Of a stretch of 64,000 nt of DNA, positions 16,795 through 25,649 are shown in pieces. The stretch comes from Pedobacter segetis (lineage in GTDB: Bacteria > Bacteroidota > Bacteroidia > Sphingobacteriales > Sphingobacteriaceae). Within the stretch, counting starts at the first letter, position 1, and each line of letters opens with the position of its first letter. The stretch is from NCBI RefSeq assembly GCF_016623585.1, contig NZ_JAEHFY010000001.1, positions 124,001 to 188,000 on the forward strand, given 5' to 3'. Made by a program: the position numbers and the translations under genes. Under the pieces are notes generated by a model. That model did no database searches and was not told where the DNA came from. It was given only the letters and a program-made list of their open reading frames with translations.

Positions 16795-17790
16795 TTAAGG
16801 CTTAAGAATTATTTTCCCAAACTGGTTAGCGCTTGCCATTCTCTCTATGGCAGAATTAGCATCTTCAAAACCAAAAACTTGATCTATAATTGGTACAATT
16901 TTATGCGTATTTATAAATTGGAGCATATCTGCAAAATCTTTATCGGTACCCATGGTGGTCCCAAGAATTTGGATTTGTTTCCAGAAGATTGTTCTGGCAT
17001 TTAAAGCGGGTAAATCTCCTGCTGTTGCCCCGAAGAAAACAATCCTCCCACCAAAATTAATATAGGTTAAATGTTTTGAAAACCCGTCTCCAATTGCGCT
17101 ATCAATAATAATATCTATACCGCCAGAAATTTCTTTTAGATCATTATCCCAGTTTTTGTTGTTATAGTTTACGCCGCCCTTTGCGCCCATTTTAATGGCG
17201 GCATTAATTTTTTGATCAGAACTAGAGGTAACGTAAACATTTGCCCCAAGGCTTGTTGCCCATAGCAATGCAAAGGTTGCCGTACCGCCACCAATGCCCG
17301 TTATTAGAATATTATCACGCTTTGTTGCATGGGCTTTCGTAAACAAAGCCCTGTGTGCGGTAAGCCCTGCAAGCGGAAATGCCGCAGCTTCTTCAAAAGT
17401 TAAATGCTGTGGCTTGGGGAAAATACTAGAAGCGTTTACTTTTACGTATTCTGCAAAGGTGCCGTTTTCTGGCAGGCCTAATATTTTAAAATCTTTAGAC
17501 TGGAAATTTTCATTATCGCCCCAATTACTTCCGGGGTTTATGATTACTTGTTTACCAATCAAGTTTTTATGCTCATCATCAAAAACGCTATCTACAAGCC
17601 CGCTACCATCAGAGCCTAAAATTATCGGGAATTTTAAACCGGCATATTGTCCTTTGGTTATCCAATAATCTCTATGGTTTAAAGCGGCAGCTTTAATTTT
17701 AACTAGCACTTCGCCAGCATTTAACCTTGGTACAGGAACTTCATTAACAATAAACTTTTGATTTACGCCTTCTAATATTACGCCTTGCAT
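16795..17790 (-). CDS. zinc-type alcohol dehydrogenase/quinone oxidoreductase-like protein
   Basis: A 331-residue MDR-superfamily oxidoreductase. The N-terminal GroES-like domain includes LNHRDYWITKGQY and LGSDGSGLV; the Rossmann NADP motif is GIGGGTATFALLWA near residue 163, with VTSSSDQK for the adenosine phosphate. The structural four-Cys zinc cluster of classical ADHs is absent, which favours a zinc-free quinone-oxidoreductase-like enzyme. The substrate is unknown. Confidence 0.9.
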   Translation of the reverse strand: MQGVILEGVNQKFIVNEVPVPRLNAGEVLVKIKAAALNHRDYWITKGQYAGLKFPIILGSDGSGLVDSVFDDEHKNLIGKQVIINPGSNWGDNENFQSKDFKILGLPENGTFAEYVKVNASSIFPKPQHLTFEEAAAFPLAGLTAHRALFTKAHATKRDNILITGIGGGTATFALLWATSLGANVYVTSSSDQKINAAIKMGAKGGVNYNNKNWDNDLKEISGGIDIIIDSAIGDGFSKHLTYINFGGRIVFFGATAGDLPALNARTIFWKQIQILGTTMGTDKDFADMLQFINTHKIVPIIDQVFGFEDANSAIERMASANQFGKIILKP

Positions 17791-17803
17791 TTTGATGGTT
17801 AAA

Positions 17804-17968
17804 TTATTTTAAAAATTTATAAAGAATAAAGCCGATAACAAAAAGAACAAACAGAACGGCGAACACGCCTACATAAAAGCCGCCTTTAAATATACCTTCA
17901 ATGGCAGAACAGCTACTCAAAAGCAGAGTAAATAATGCAAAAAAGCTTAAAATGGTAAATTTTTTCAT
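17804..17968 (-). CDS. 54-residue lipoprotein with one transmembrane helix
   Basis: My own translation of the minus strand gives 54 residues beginning MKKFTILSFFALFTLLLSSC (a lipoprotein signal with lipobox LSSC, Cys20). A short GIFKGG linker follows, then one hydrophobic helix (about 32-50) and the tail YKFLK. Tiny proteins of this design occur widely in Bacteroidota and are sometimes mislabelled phosphatidate cytidylyltransferase; I infer no enzyme activity. It lies 13 bases upstream of the quinone reductase start, so the two may share a transcript. Confidence 0.75.
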   Translation of the reverse strand: MKKFTILSFFALFTLLLSSCSAIEGIFKGGFYVGVFAVLFVLFVIGFILYKFLK

Positions 17969-18037
17969 AATCGTAAAACAAAATAGCGGGAAGATTTATT
18001 TCTCCCCACCATTTATTCTTATAAAATAATGCCAAGA

Positions 18038-18643
18038 TTATTTTGCCGCTGCAAAACGTTTGGCAACCTCTGCCCAATTAACGGTATTAAAAAATGCCGC
18101 AATATAATCAGGGCGTTTGTTCTGATATTTTAAATAATAAGCATGTTCCCAAACATCCATCCCTAAAATTGGCGTTCCTTTAACTTCGGCGACATCCATC
18201 AATGGATTATCTTGGTTTGGGGTAGAGGTTACGGCTAACTTACCATCTGCACCAACTATTAACCAAGCCCAACCAGACCCAAAACGCGTAGCGCCCGCCT
18301 TAGAAAAATCTTCTTTAAATTTATCGAAAGAACCAAAAGCAGCATCTATTGCTTTGGCTAAATCGCCAGAAGGATGACCGCCTCCGTTTGGCCCCATTAC
18401 AGACCAAAATAAAGAGTGGTTGTAATGGCCGCCGCCATTGTTTCTAACCGCAACTGGGTGTTTAGAAATGTTTTTACATATATCTTCAATAGATCCAACA
18501 TCAACTTTGCCCTCTAAAGCCGCATTTAGGTTGTTTACGTAAGCCGCATGATGCTTATCATGATGGATTTCCATTGTTTGTTTATCAATGTTGGGTTCTA
18601 ATGCGTCTGATGCGTATGGTAACGCAGGTAATTCAAAAGCCAT
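18038..18643 (-). CDS. sodA: superoxide dismutase, Mn-type (Mn/Fe family)
   Basis: The enzyme converts superoxide to oxygen and peroxide; it is cytosolic (no signal peptide). The 201-residue protein has all four metal ligands: His27 in MEIHHDKHH, the His of [10 protein letters not shown], and Asp and His in [12 protein letters not shown]. The second-sphere glutamine is in [10 protein letters not shown] in the C-terminal domain, and GGH precedes the second ligand, both features of Mn-type or cambialistic enzymes rather than Fe-type. It is monocistronic. Confidence 0.96.
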   Translation of the reverse strand: MAFELPALPYASDALEPNIDKQTMEIHHDKHHAAYVNNLNAALEGKVDVGSIEDICKNISKHPVAVRNNGGGHYNHSLFWSVMGPNGGGHPSGDLAKAIDAAFGSFDKFKEDFSKAGATRFGSGWAWLIVGADGKLAVTSTPNQDNPLMDVAEVKGTPILGMDVWEHAYYLKYQNKRPDYIAAFFNTVNWAEVAKRFAAAK

Positions 18644-18719
18644 AATATATTTTGTTTTAAGTTAAATAATAATTCTTTTAAAGATAAGCAGCCGAACTCG
18701 CTTTTTGTTCAGGCTAATG

Positions 18720-19196
18720 TTAAGATTTGTTTCTTTTTTCTAAAAAAAACCTTTTAACAATGCTACTACATTCAGCCTCAAGAATGTTGCCAATCAGTTC
18801 TGTTTTGGGATGTAATATGTTTTTAGAATGTATCGAAAAACCCCTAACAGGATCGGATGCGCCATAAACGATGCGGCCAACTTGTGCCCAAAAGGCAGCA
18901 CCGGCGCACATTACACAAGGTTCTAACGTTACATAAAGTGTGCAATCTGTTAAATATTTGGCCCCGATATAATTTGCGGCGGCCGTAAAAGCTTGCATTT
19001 CTGCATGGGCGGTTACATCATTTAGCCTTTGTGTGAGGTTATGCCCTTTACCGATAATTTTGGCTTTGGAAACCACAACCGCACCAACCGGGACTTCATC
19101 TGCTTCTAATGCTAGTTGCGCTTCTTTTAACGCTTCTTTCATAAAAAACTCATCGGGGCTAACCAACGGACTGTCTGTAAAACTGTAATATTTCAT
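18720..19196 (-). CDS. tadA: nucleoside deaminase, tRNA adenosine deaminase-like
   Basis: A 158-residue zinc deaminase of the CDA fold. The metal site and catalytic Glu are in VTAHAEMQAF and EPCVMCAGAAFWAQVGRIVY. KNILHPKTELIGNIL near the C-terminus and the FFLEKRNK end resemble TadA, which makes inosine-34 in tRNA-Arg. Guanine deaminase-like relatives are the alternative, but the PCVMCAGA and YGASDP context favours TadA. It starts at the first ATG after a long noncoding gap. Confidence 0.9.
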   Translation of the reverse strand: MKYYSFTDSPLVSPDEFFMKEALKEAQLALEADEVPVGAVVVSKAKIIGKGHNLTQRLNDVTAHAEMQAFTAAANYIGAKYLTDCTLYVTLEPCVMCAGAAFWAQVGRIVYGASDPVRGFSIHSKNILHPKTELIGNILEAECSSIVKRFFLEKRNKS

Positions 19197-19568
19197 TTGT
19201 TGATGTAAAGATAAATAAATTGCGTGAACGTGGGTTTGAATATAGTGGATCGAGAGGATATTAAATTTGCCCGAAGTAGGATTTGTAGGGTTTGGGGATG
19301 AGCAGTTCTGATCTATATCATTTAATCTTTTTCTGTTTGATAAACCCTTGTTTTACCTTGGTTAAAATGAAAAAGCAAATGTTAAATAAACGGGATGGAA
19401 GCGTTTGTTTGAGCTCTTTTTAATGATTTTTCTTCATTAAAAAAGCGAGTGCGTACAGCCCGACTAGCGGAGGTTTGAGGCGATAAATTTGCTTTTCAAA
19501 AAATATTGTCGCAATATTATTTTACAAAAGGAGTTTTTAGGTGAATATTTTAATTTAAAAGCACAGAG
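19197..19568. other. intergenic region with a GC-richer patch
   Basis: There is no gene here. The stretch at about 19443-19485 (AAGCGAGTGCGTACAGCCCG and onward) is markedly more GC-rich than its surroundings and may be a repeat remnant. The end near 19530 is the leader of the porin-like gene. Confidence 0.4.
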
Positions 19569-20162
19569 ATGAAAAAAATACTATTAGCAGCATTTGTGGT
19601 GTTGGTAACATCGGCAAGTGTATTTGCCCAGTTTAATTTGGGATTAAAAGCGGGTTTAAACTACAGTACGATAAAGGCACAAGACAAGGAGTTTGACGAA
19701 TCTGGGATTTTAGGTTACCAAGTTGGTGCCTGGGCAAGAATTGGCAATAAACTTTATTTACAGCCCGAAGCTTATATTGGCACTAAAGGCGCCGATTTAA
19801 CGATAAACATAAACTCTACAACGGGAGCATCTACAGAAGAAAAGAAGCAAAAATTTACCACTTTAGATGTGCCGCTTTTGTTGGGGACAAAATTTGGGGT
19901 AGATAAACTGAACTTTAGGATAATGGCCGGACCGGCTTTTCAGTTCAATTTAGACGACAATAGCAGTGCGTTTGCACAAGCAACAGACCCTAATTTTTAT
20001 AAGTACAGGGATTTTGTAACCAACGGGCAAATTGGTGCGGGCGTTGATGTTGGAAATTTTTCTGTTGATTTAAGGTATGAAACAAGTTTGCAGGACATTA
20101 ATAAAAGCAACGGCCAAAAGCAAAACTTGGTACATTTAAGTTTGGGCTTTAAGATTTTGTAG
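19569..20162 (+). CDS. outer-membrane beta-barrel (porin family) protein
   Basis: A 197-residue protein with a signal peptide (MKKILLAAFVVLVTSASVFA, then Q) and alternating hydrophobic strands of a PF13568-like outer-membrane beta-barrel: FNLGLKAGLNYS, LGYQVGAWARIG, VPLLLGTKFG and a final strand VHLSLGFKIL. The Gly-rich first strand and the C-terminal aromatic/hydrophobic end are typical. The specific cargo is unknown. It is followed by a strong symmetric terminator. Confidence 0.88.
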   Translation: MKKILLAAFVVLVTSASVFAQFNLGLKAGLNYSTIKAQDKEFDESGILGYQVGAWARIGNKLYLQPEAYIGTKGADLTININSTTGASTEEKKQKFTTLDVPLLLGTKFGVDKLNFRIMAGPAFQFNLDDNSSAFAQATDPNFYKYRDFVTNGQIGAGVDVGNFSVDLRYETSLQDINKSNGQKQNLVHLSLGFKIL

Positions 20163-20175
20163 GCTAGGTTTCTAC

Positions 20176-20216
20176 AAAAGAGGCTCGGTTTTTACAGAAA
20201 AACCGAGCCTCTTTGT
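20176..20216. terminator. strong symmetric terminator
   Basis: A 17-bp perfect stem (20177-20193 with 20198-20214), core GAGGCTCGG/CCGAGCCTC, with a 4-nt loop. It follows the porin-like gene. Confidence 0.9.
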
Positions 20217-20256
20217 TTCAATTTTTAAAAAGCGGTAGGTGTTTTGGGTTGAAAAA

Positions 20257-20610
20257 TTAAACGCTTTGCCCAAAAGTTAGCAGATTATTATCTGGATCTA
20301 ACAAAGAAAACTCTTTTTGCCCCCAAGGTTGGGTTTTTAAACCGCCGTTGGGATGAATTTTTACGTCATCACGGATGAAGGACTTATAGAGAACATCAAT
20401 ATCGGTTGTCCTGATATAAACCTGGCCATAATTTTCTTTTGTGTCTAGATCTTTAAACTCAAAAAAATGGATTTCGATCTGTTCTTTTTGTAGTATTAAA
20501 TATTGCGGAAAATCATGACTTCCAATATCTCTAAAACCCAGCTTAACATAAAAATATTTTGTAATGGCTTTGTTCCTCATGGGTAATTTGGGGCAGATTG
20601 ATATCATCAT
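20257..20610 (-). CDS. VOC (glyoxalase/bleomycin-resistance) family protein
   Basis: A 117-residue vicinal-oxygen-chelate fold protein: two beta-alpha-beta-beta-beta repeats with YFYVKLGFRDI at the start, IEIHFFEF in the first half and the ending FSLLDPDNNLLTFGQ typical of the family. Metal-binding His/Glu positions are partly present (IHFFEF, KEFSLLDPD). It begins 10 bases after the anmK stop, so it is cotranscribed. The activity is unknown. Confidence 0.85.
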   Translation of the reverse strand: MMISICPKLPMRNKAITKYFYVKLGFRDIGSHDFPQYLILQKEQIEIHFFEFKDLDTKENYGQVYIRTTDIDVLYKSFIRDDVKIHPNGGLKTQPWGQKEFSLLDPDNNLLTFGQSV

Positions 20611-20620
20611 TTTTTTAGTT

Positions 20621-21808
20621 TTAACTTGGTAAACTTATTTTTCCCATGCTTAAGGTTTGCCCACCAAAAACCCGATAGTTACCAGTAAGCGTTTCATTGG
20701 CTAATATAGCAAACAATAGTGCTTCTTTAGCATCTGGGTTTATGCCTAGATCAGCAATGTTTTTGAACTGGACTTCTGGGATCAGCAGTTTTAAATTACT
20801 CTTTAATAAAGGGTTATGAACGCCGCCACCGCTTAAATAAACAGGGGTATTATCCAAACTAGGCACTAATTTCTTAATCGCTTTTTCTATACAAACCGCA
20901 GAAAAACGATTTAGGGTTGCCATAATGCCTTCATTAGAAATTTCTTTAACGGCTGTTTTTTTTAAAGCCGCGGTTAAATAATCAAGGTTAAACAATTCGG
21001 GGCCCGTGGTTTTTGGGTAATCCAAATCAAAGAAGGGATGGTTTAATAAGGCATTTAAAAGGGTATGGTTTATCTTCCCCAAAGCGGCAATTTTAGCGTT
21101 TTCATCATAAAAAAGCGAGGGGTTTATACTGTTTATAAATTGATCCATTAGGGTGTTACCGGGGCCAACATCTGTACTTATAATATCCTCAAACTTTCCG
21201 TTTACCGGTAAATAAGTGAAATTGGCAATGCCTCCAATATTTAATAAAACCCTGTTTTCCTTGCTATTTTTAAACAATAAAAAATCGCCATAAATGGCTA
21301 GTGGGGCACCTTCTAAACCTTGGGCAATATTTTTTTGGCGGAAATCGCTAAAAGCAATTATCCCTGCGTTTACTGCCAATTGATCGGCATCGCCAATTTG
21401 AAGCGTGGCATTCCCCGTTTCGTCTTTTGATCTTGATCTTACTGGAGCGTGATAAATGGTTTGCCCATGGCTGGCAATGAGGTCAACATCGGCGGAAGCC
21501 AAATTTATTTTATTTAGAAACGCTTTTACCATTTGCCCATGTAAAGCACCTATTTTTTTATGGAGCAAGCAAAGGTGTTTTAGATCAACAGTTTTTTTAA
21601 AGGCGATTTTTTGGATTTGGTTTTTGAACGCTTTATCATAAGGAATGGTTTCAAACGCTTTAACCGTGGCTTTTGTGGTTAACCCCGAACCAGAGATTTC
21701 GCAGAGCGCAATATCTAAACCGTCTAAAGAAGTACCAGACATTAAACCAATAATTAGCCGGGGTTCTTTTTTAGCAATTAGGTTCAATTTTAAAAGCCAA
21801 TTGTTCAT
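20621..21808 (-). CDS. anmK: anhydro-N-acetylmuramic acid kinase
   Basis: AnmK converts 1,6-anhydro-MurNAc to MurNAc-6-phosphate during peptidoglycan recycling. Of the candidate starts I use ATG at 21808 (MNNWLLKLNLIAKK); the longer frame starts at a TTG inside the upstream spacer. The 395-residue protein has the family opening GLMSGTSLDGLDIALCE, the proton-acceptor region DLIASHGQTIYHAP, and NIGGIANFTYLP and DVGPGNTLMDQF. The GH3 enzyme at 60.5 kb could supply its substrate pathway. Confidence 0.95.
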   Translation of the reverse strand: MNNWLLKLNLIAKKEPRLIIGLMSGTSLDGLDIALCEISGSGLTTKATVKAFETIPYDKAFKNQIQKIAFKKTVDLKHLCLLHKKIGALHGQMVKAFLNKINLASADVDLIASHGQTIYHAPVRSRSKDETGNATLQIGDADQLAVNAGIIAFSDFRQKNIAQGLEGAPLAIYGDFLLFKNSKENRVLLNIGGIANFTYLPVNGKFEDIISTDVGPGNTLMDQFINSINPSLFYDENAKIAALGKINHTLLNALLNHPFFDLDYPKTTGPELFNLDYLTAALKKTAVKEISNEGIMATLNRFSAVCIEKAIKKLVPSLDNTPVYLSGGGVHNPLLKSNLKLLIPEVQFKNIADLGINPDAKEALLFAILANETLTGNYRVFGGQTLSMGKISLPS

Positions 21809-21909
21809 TCGTTCAAAATTTATCACAAGATACAATTAGCGATCGGTTTTTGCTTGAAAAGATAGACGGGAATGATTAGATTGCTTTGTCTTTTTAAGCC
21901 AAACCAACC

Positions 21910-23040
21910 ATGCAAAATACCATAAAGCCCAATAAAAGGCTACTTTCTTTAGATGTTTTTAGAGGGGCAACCGTTGCCGCCATGATCTTGGTAAATAACC
22001 CGGGAGATTGGGGGCATATTTATGCGCCATTAGAACATTCTGAATGGAACGGTTGCACACCAACCGACCTGATTTTCCCTTTCTTTTTATTTATTGTTGG
22101 CGTTTCTATTGTTTTTGCCTTGGATGCAAAAAAGAAGATATTGGAAAACCATCTTTCTTTAACAAGGATCATTTTAAAGAGGACGGTAATTTTATTTTGT
22201 TTGGGCTTGCTGATGTCTTTGCAGCCATATTTCGACTTTGCAACCGTTAGAATACCGGGTGTTTTACAAAGGATCGCATTGGTTTATTTGGCCAGCGCAT
22301 TAATTTTTCTGTACGCTATACCTCAAAATATCTTTAAAATCTTTATTGTGCTACTAAGCAGTTATTGGCTAATGATGATCTTGATTCCGGTTCCGGGGTT
22401 TGGGGCGGCAAATTTAGAAATGGAAAGCAATTTGGGCGCTTGGCTAGACAGAACGCTTTTAACCGAAAACCATTTATGGATTTTGAGCAAAACCTGGGAT
22501 CCCGAAGGGATTTTGGGTACCCTGCCTTCTATTGCTTCGGGATTATTTGGCGTGATGATGGGTAGCATATTAAGAACAGAAAGCAGAACGGCAGATAATA
22601 AAGTGGCTTGGTTGTTTGCTTTTGGCTTTATTGCTTTTTTGTTGGGTTTAACTTGGGGCTTGTTTTTCCCTATCAACAAATCTTTATGGACAAGCTCTTT
22701 TGTTTTATATTCTGGAGGCCTGGCAAGCATGGGCTTGGCATTATGTTATTGGTTAATTGATGTAAAAGGATTTACAAAGTTTACCAAGCCATTTGTAATT
22801 TATGGCGTTAACGCCATTACGGTATATTTTGTATCGGGAATAGTAGCAAGATCAATGAACCTACTAAAAACCACCTTAAACGGACAAGAGGTTAGCTGGA
22901 AAAACTTTCTTTACGAACAGTTTTTTACGCCTTATTTTTCTCCTAACAACGCATCCGTTGCTTGGGCAATTAGCTTCGTTCTTATTTGGTATATCATACT
23001 TTGGGCAATGTTTAAGAGAAATATTGTTATCAAAGTTTAA
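21910..23040 (+). CDS. COG4299/DUF5009 membrane acetyltransferase (heparan-alpha-glucosaminide N-acetyltransferase-like)
   Basis: A 376-residue integral membrane protein with about ten helices. The family signature is the opening RLLSLDVFRGATVAAMILVN and WNGCTPTDLIFPFFLFIVG; PGVLQRIALVY also matches. Relatives include human HGSNAT and bacterial NagX, which acetylate amino sugars across the membrane from acetyl-CoA. It is divergent from anmK across 101 bases, and an amino-sugar role would suit that neighbour; this is inference. Confidence 0.88.
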   Translation: MQNTIKPNKRLLSLDVFRGATVAAMILVNNPGDWGHIYAPLEHSEWNGCTPTDLIFPFFLFIVGVSIVFALDAKKKILENHLSLTRIILKRTVILFCLGLLMSLQPYFDFATVRIPGVLQRIALVYLASALIFLYAIPQNIFKIFIVLLSSYWLMMILIPVPGFGAANLEMESNLGAWLDRTLLTENHLWILSKTWDPEGILGTLPSIASGLFGVMMGSILRTESRTADNKVAWLFAFGFIAFLLGLTWGLFFPINKSLWTSSFVLYSGGLASMGLALCYWLIDVKGFTKFTKPFVIYGVNAITVYFVSGIVARSMNLLKTTLNGQEVSWKNFLYEQFFTPYFSPNNASVAWAISFVLIWYIILWAMFKRNIVIKV

Positions 23041-23102
23041 AAAGGCGGCAGGCAAAAAGCGATAAGCGGCTTTAAACCTTTCTTGGCTTGTGATCAAAAG
23101 TC

Positions 23103-25529
23103 TTACTGAATGGCCCTGGCTTTTTCTTCATCTGCTCCCGATTCCCTTTTTTGAAACGCCTTAACGGTTTTTTTGCCAAATTTATAACTAAAACTTAGCC
23201 TTACGCTTTGTGTTTCAGATTTATCTTCTGCAGCAACACTAAGCCCAACTAAATTGCTTGCATACCTGTTGCTGTTGGTGTTAAATAAATCGGTAATTAC
23301 CAGCCTTAAACTCCCGCTTTTATTTAAAACAGGTTTGCTAAAGCCCATATTAATGAAATAAAGGGGTTTAAATCTATAAACAGCATAAGCCGTGGGGGTT
23401 TCATAAACCATGTTTATAGAGGCTTTAACAGCCCGTGGTAATTGTAAGGTATGGTTTAGGGTAATAGCACCATTAAAGCCGCTATTGTAGATTTCTTTTT
23501 TAAAGCCATCGGTATATTTAAAATATTCTTTGTTGGCTTCCGCCGATAGGTCAACATCGTACCACTTGGCGATGGAAATAGGAAAGCCAACCGATAGGCC
23601 GATGGCCTGCCGATAATCAAAATTTTGATTGCTTGTGGTGGCTATATTGCTATTTGGGTTTTGTTGATAAACGATAAAAGTGAAATTATTTGTATAGTTA
23701 TAAAACAAAGACACCAAATACTTTGAATTATGCTCCCACTCTATTTTAGCACTATTAACGTAGCAGGGCCTCAATTGGGGGTTTCCTTGGTTATAGGTAT
23801 ATTGATCTAGGTAATAAGAGAAAGGGTTTAGCTGGTCATATCTTGGCCTTACAATTCCCTTATCATAAGAAATAGATAGTTTGTTTTTCTTATCAAGCTC
23901 TCTGGCATAACTTAAATTGGGGAATAGGCTAAAATAATTTCTATTTATTAAATCGTTTTTAGAGCTGGTATCGCCTTGGGCAAAGGTTTCTTCTAAGCGT
24001 AAACCAACAGAGAGGCTGTTCTTTTCTTTTTTATAATCATAATTGTAATATCCTGCCAAGATAGATTCTTGATAATCAAAAAGAATGCTTGGGTTAAGGG
24101 CATAACCAGAGCCCGATATAATATTGATCAACCTGTTGTTAGATGTTTTTACATGGCTAATTTTTGCGCCTAAAGCCGAAGATGCCGATTTGCCAAATGG
24201 CGCAGAATAATCTATTTTACCGCTTAAGATATTGATTTTAGAAGGGGTAAGGTTATTAAAAACCAAAGGAGGTTTATATTCGCTCCCGGTTTGGTTTAGA
24301 TAAGAACTACGAAGGTTTTCATCCGATTTTCTAGAGAAGGTTAAAAAATCGACCTCGGCATTTAAGGCCTTACCTTTTTCGTTCAATTCTTTTTTAAAAG
24401 CAAAACTTCCGGATAGGTTTTTGATCGATCTGTTTTCTAAAGAGATAGAATTTACGGTAGAATCTAACTGATCGTTACTGCTGATCAAGCTTTTGTTAAA
24501 CTCATCAGAAAAAAAAACGTTGCTAAAAGCATTTAATAAAACCGATACCGATTGGTTTTTATCCAGCTGATGATCATAACCCAGAACAATATTTTGGTTA
24601 TTTTTGGTCTTTGTATCATTATTGGTAATATTAAAAAGCACATTGCTGCCCGCTTTGCTCATAAACGGATAGATTCTGGCCCTGTTTAAAAAGGTTTGGT
24701 CTAAGGCTTTTATTTTGGCATAATCATAATTGATATAAAAATTACTGTTTTTTGTTCTTTTATTAATGTTGATGCCGGTATTATATCTATAATTGATGCC
24801 TAGGCCTGCGCCAAAAGAAAAGGCTCCGTTGGTACCAACGTTTTTACCTTTTTTAAATTTGATATTGATAATGCCACCACGATAGGCCGCATCGTATTTT
24901 GAAGAATTACCGTCTATAATTTCTATTTTTTCTATGTTGTTGGTCTGCAGGTTCTTTAAATAATCAACCAAGTTTGGGCCAGATAAGTTGCTGGGTTTAT
25001 CATCTATAAAAACGGCCACATTACTTTGCCCCTTCAGGCTAATTTCATCGTTTCTGATGCTCATCCCCGGTAGGGTTTCAAAAATTTCAAACCCCGTACT
25101 TCCCAAGCCAAAAACGCTGTTTTCTAAATTGATCACGGTTTTGCCGATCTTGCGCTCTATGTAGGGTTTATTGGCCACCACCCTTATTTCTTTTAAGCTT
25201 TTATCGGTTTTGATGATCGTAATGGTACCTATATTTACTTCTTTTGAAGAAGAGGTAATGGTTACCGGGCCAACATATTTAGTTAAAAAGCCGATATTTT
25301 GAAACAAAACCAGATATTTTAAAGGCGTTAGATCATCGAAATAAAAAGAGCCGGAAACATCGGTAATGGTACTTTTGAGCAGGGTAGAATCTTTAACGCT
25401 TAGCAAAAAAACATTAATGCCTTCAATTGGCTGATCGGCGTAAGAAACCTTACCGGCCAACTTTTCTTGGGCGTAAGAATTATTAAAAACAATTAGAAAG
25501 ATAAAAACAGCAAGTAAACTTTTGATCAT
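23103..25529 (-). CDS. large outer-membrane beta-barrel protein (TonB-receptor-like)
   Basis: An 808-residue protein with a signal peptide (ending NNSYAQ), an N-terminal carboxypeptidase-like regulatory domain (about 22-105; LAGKVSYADQPIEGINVFLL), a plug-like domain (PGMSIRNDEISLKGQSNVAV, FIDDKPSNLSG), and about 600 residues of beta strands ending in LSFSYKFGKK, i.e. the OMP_b-brl_3 family. It resembles a TonB-dependent receptor but lacks a clear TonB box. The C-terminus carries a charged tail (RESGADEEKARAIQ) beyond the last strand. The ligand is unknown. Confidence 0.88.
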   Translation of the reverse strand: MIKSLLAVFIFLIVFNNSYAQEKLAGKVSYADQPIEGINVFLLSVKDSTLLKSTITDVSGSFYFDDLTPLKYLVLFQNIGFLTKYVGPVTITSSSKEVNIGTITIIKTDKSLKEIRVVANKPYIERKIGKTVINLENSVFGLGSTGFEIFETLPGMSIRNDEISLKGQSNVAVFIDDKPSNLSGPNLVDYLKNLQTNNIEKIEIIDGNSSKYDAAYRGGIINIKFKKGKNVGTNGAFSFGAGLGINYRYNTGININKRTKNSNFYINYDYAKIKALDQTFLNRARIYPFMSKAGSNVLFNITNNDTKTKNNQNIVLGYDHQLDKNQSVSVLLNAFSNVFFSDEFNKSLISSNDQLDSTVNSISLENRSIKNLSGSFAFKKELNEKGKALNAEVDFLTFSRKSDENLRSSYLNQTGSEYKPPLVFNNLTPSKINILSGKIDYSAPFGKSASSALGAKISHVKTSNNRLINIISGSGYALNPSILFDYQESILAGYYNYDYKKEKNSLSVGLRLEETFAQGDTSSKNDLINRNYFSLFPNLSYARELDKKNKLSISYDKGIVRPRYDQLNPFSYYLDQYTYNQGNPQLRPCYVNSAKIEWEHNSKYLVSLFYNYTNNFTFIVYQQNPNSNIATTSNQNFDYRQAIGLSVGFPISIAKWYDVDLSAEANKEYFKYTDGFKKEIYNSGFNGAITLNHTLQLPRAVKASINMVYETPTAYAVYRFKPLYFINMGFSKPVLNKSGSLRLVITDLFNTNSNRYASNLVGLSVAAEDKSETQSVRLSFSYKFGKKTVKAFQKRESGADEEKARAIQ

Positions 25530-25594
25530 AGGCGAAAAACAACGGTAAAATAGTTGTTGTAAAAGATAAAACTAAAAAAATTTTTTAATAAAAA

Positions 25595-25627
25595 AACAAA
25601 AGCCATCTTTTTAGGGATGGCTTTTTG
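25595..25627 (-). terminator. terminator downstream of dnaA
   Basis: AAAAGCCATC pairs with GATGGCTTTT around a short T-rich loop, 25 bases past the dnaA stop; A runs on the plus strand give a U run on the dnaA transcript. Confidence 0.85.
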
Positions 25628-25649
25628 ATCAAACTTTAACAAAGTATAG

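Noticed and set aside
19443-19485. Possible tRNA or small RNA in the GC-richer patch
   Set aside because: No cloverleaf, anticodon arm or T-loop motif can be drawn.
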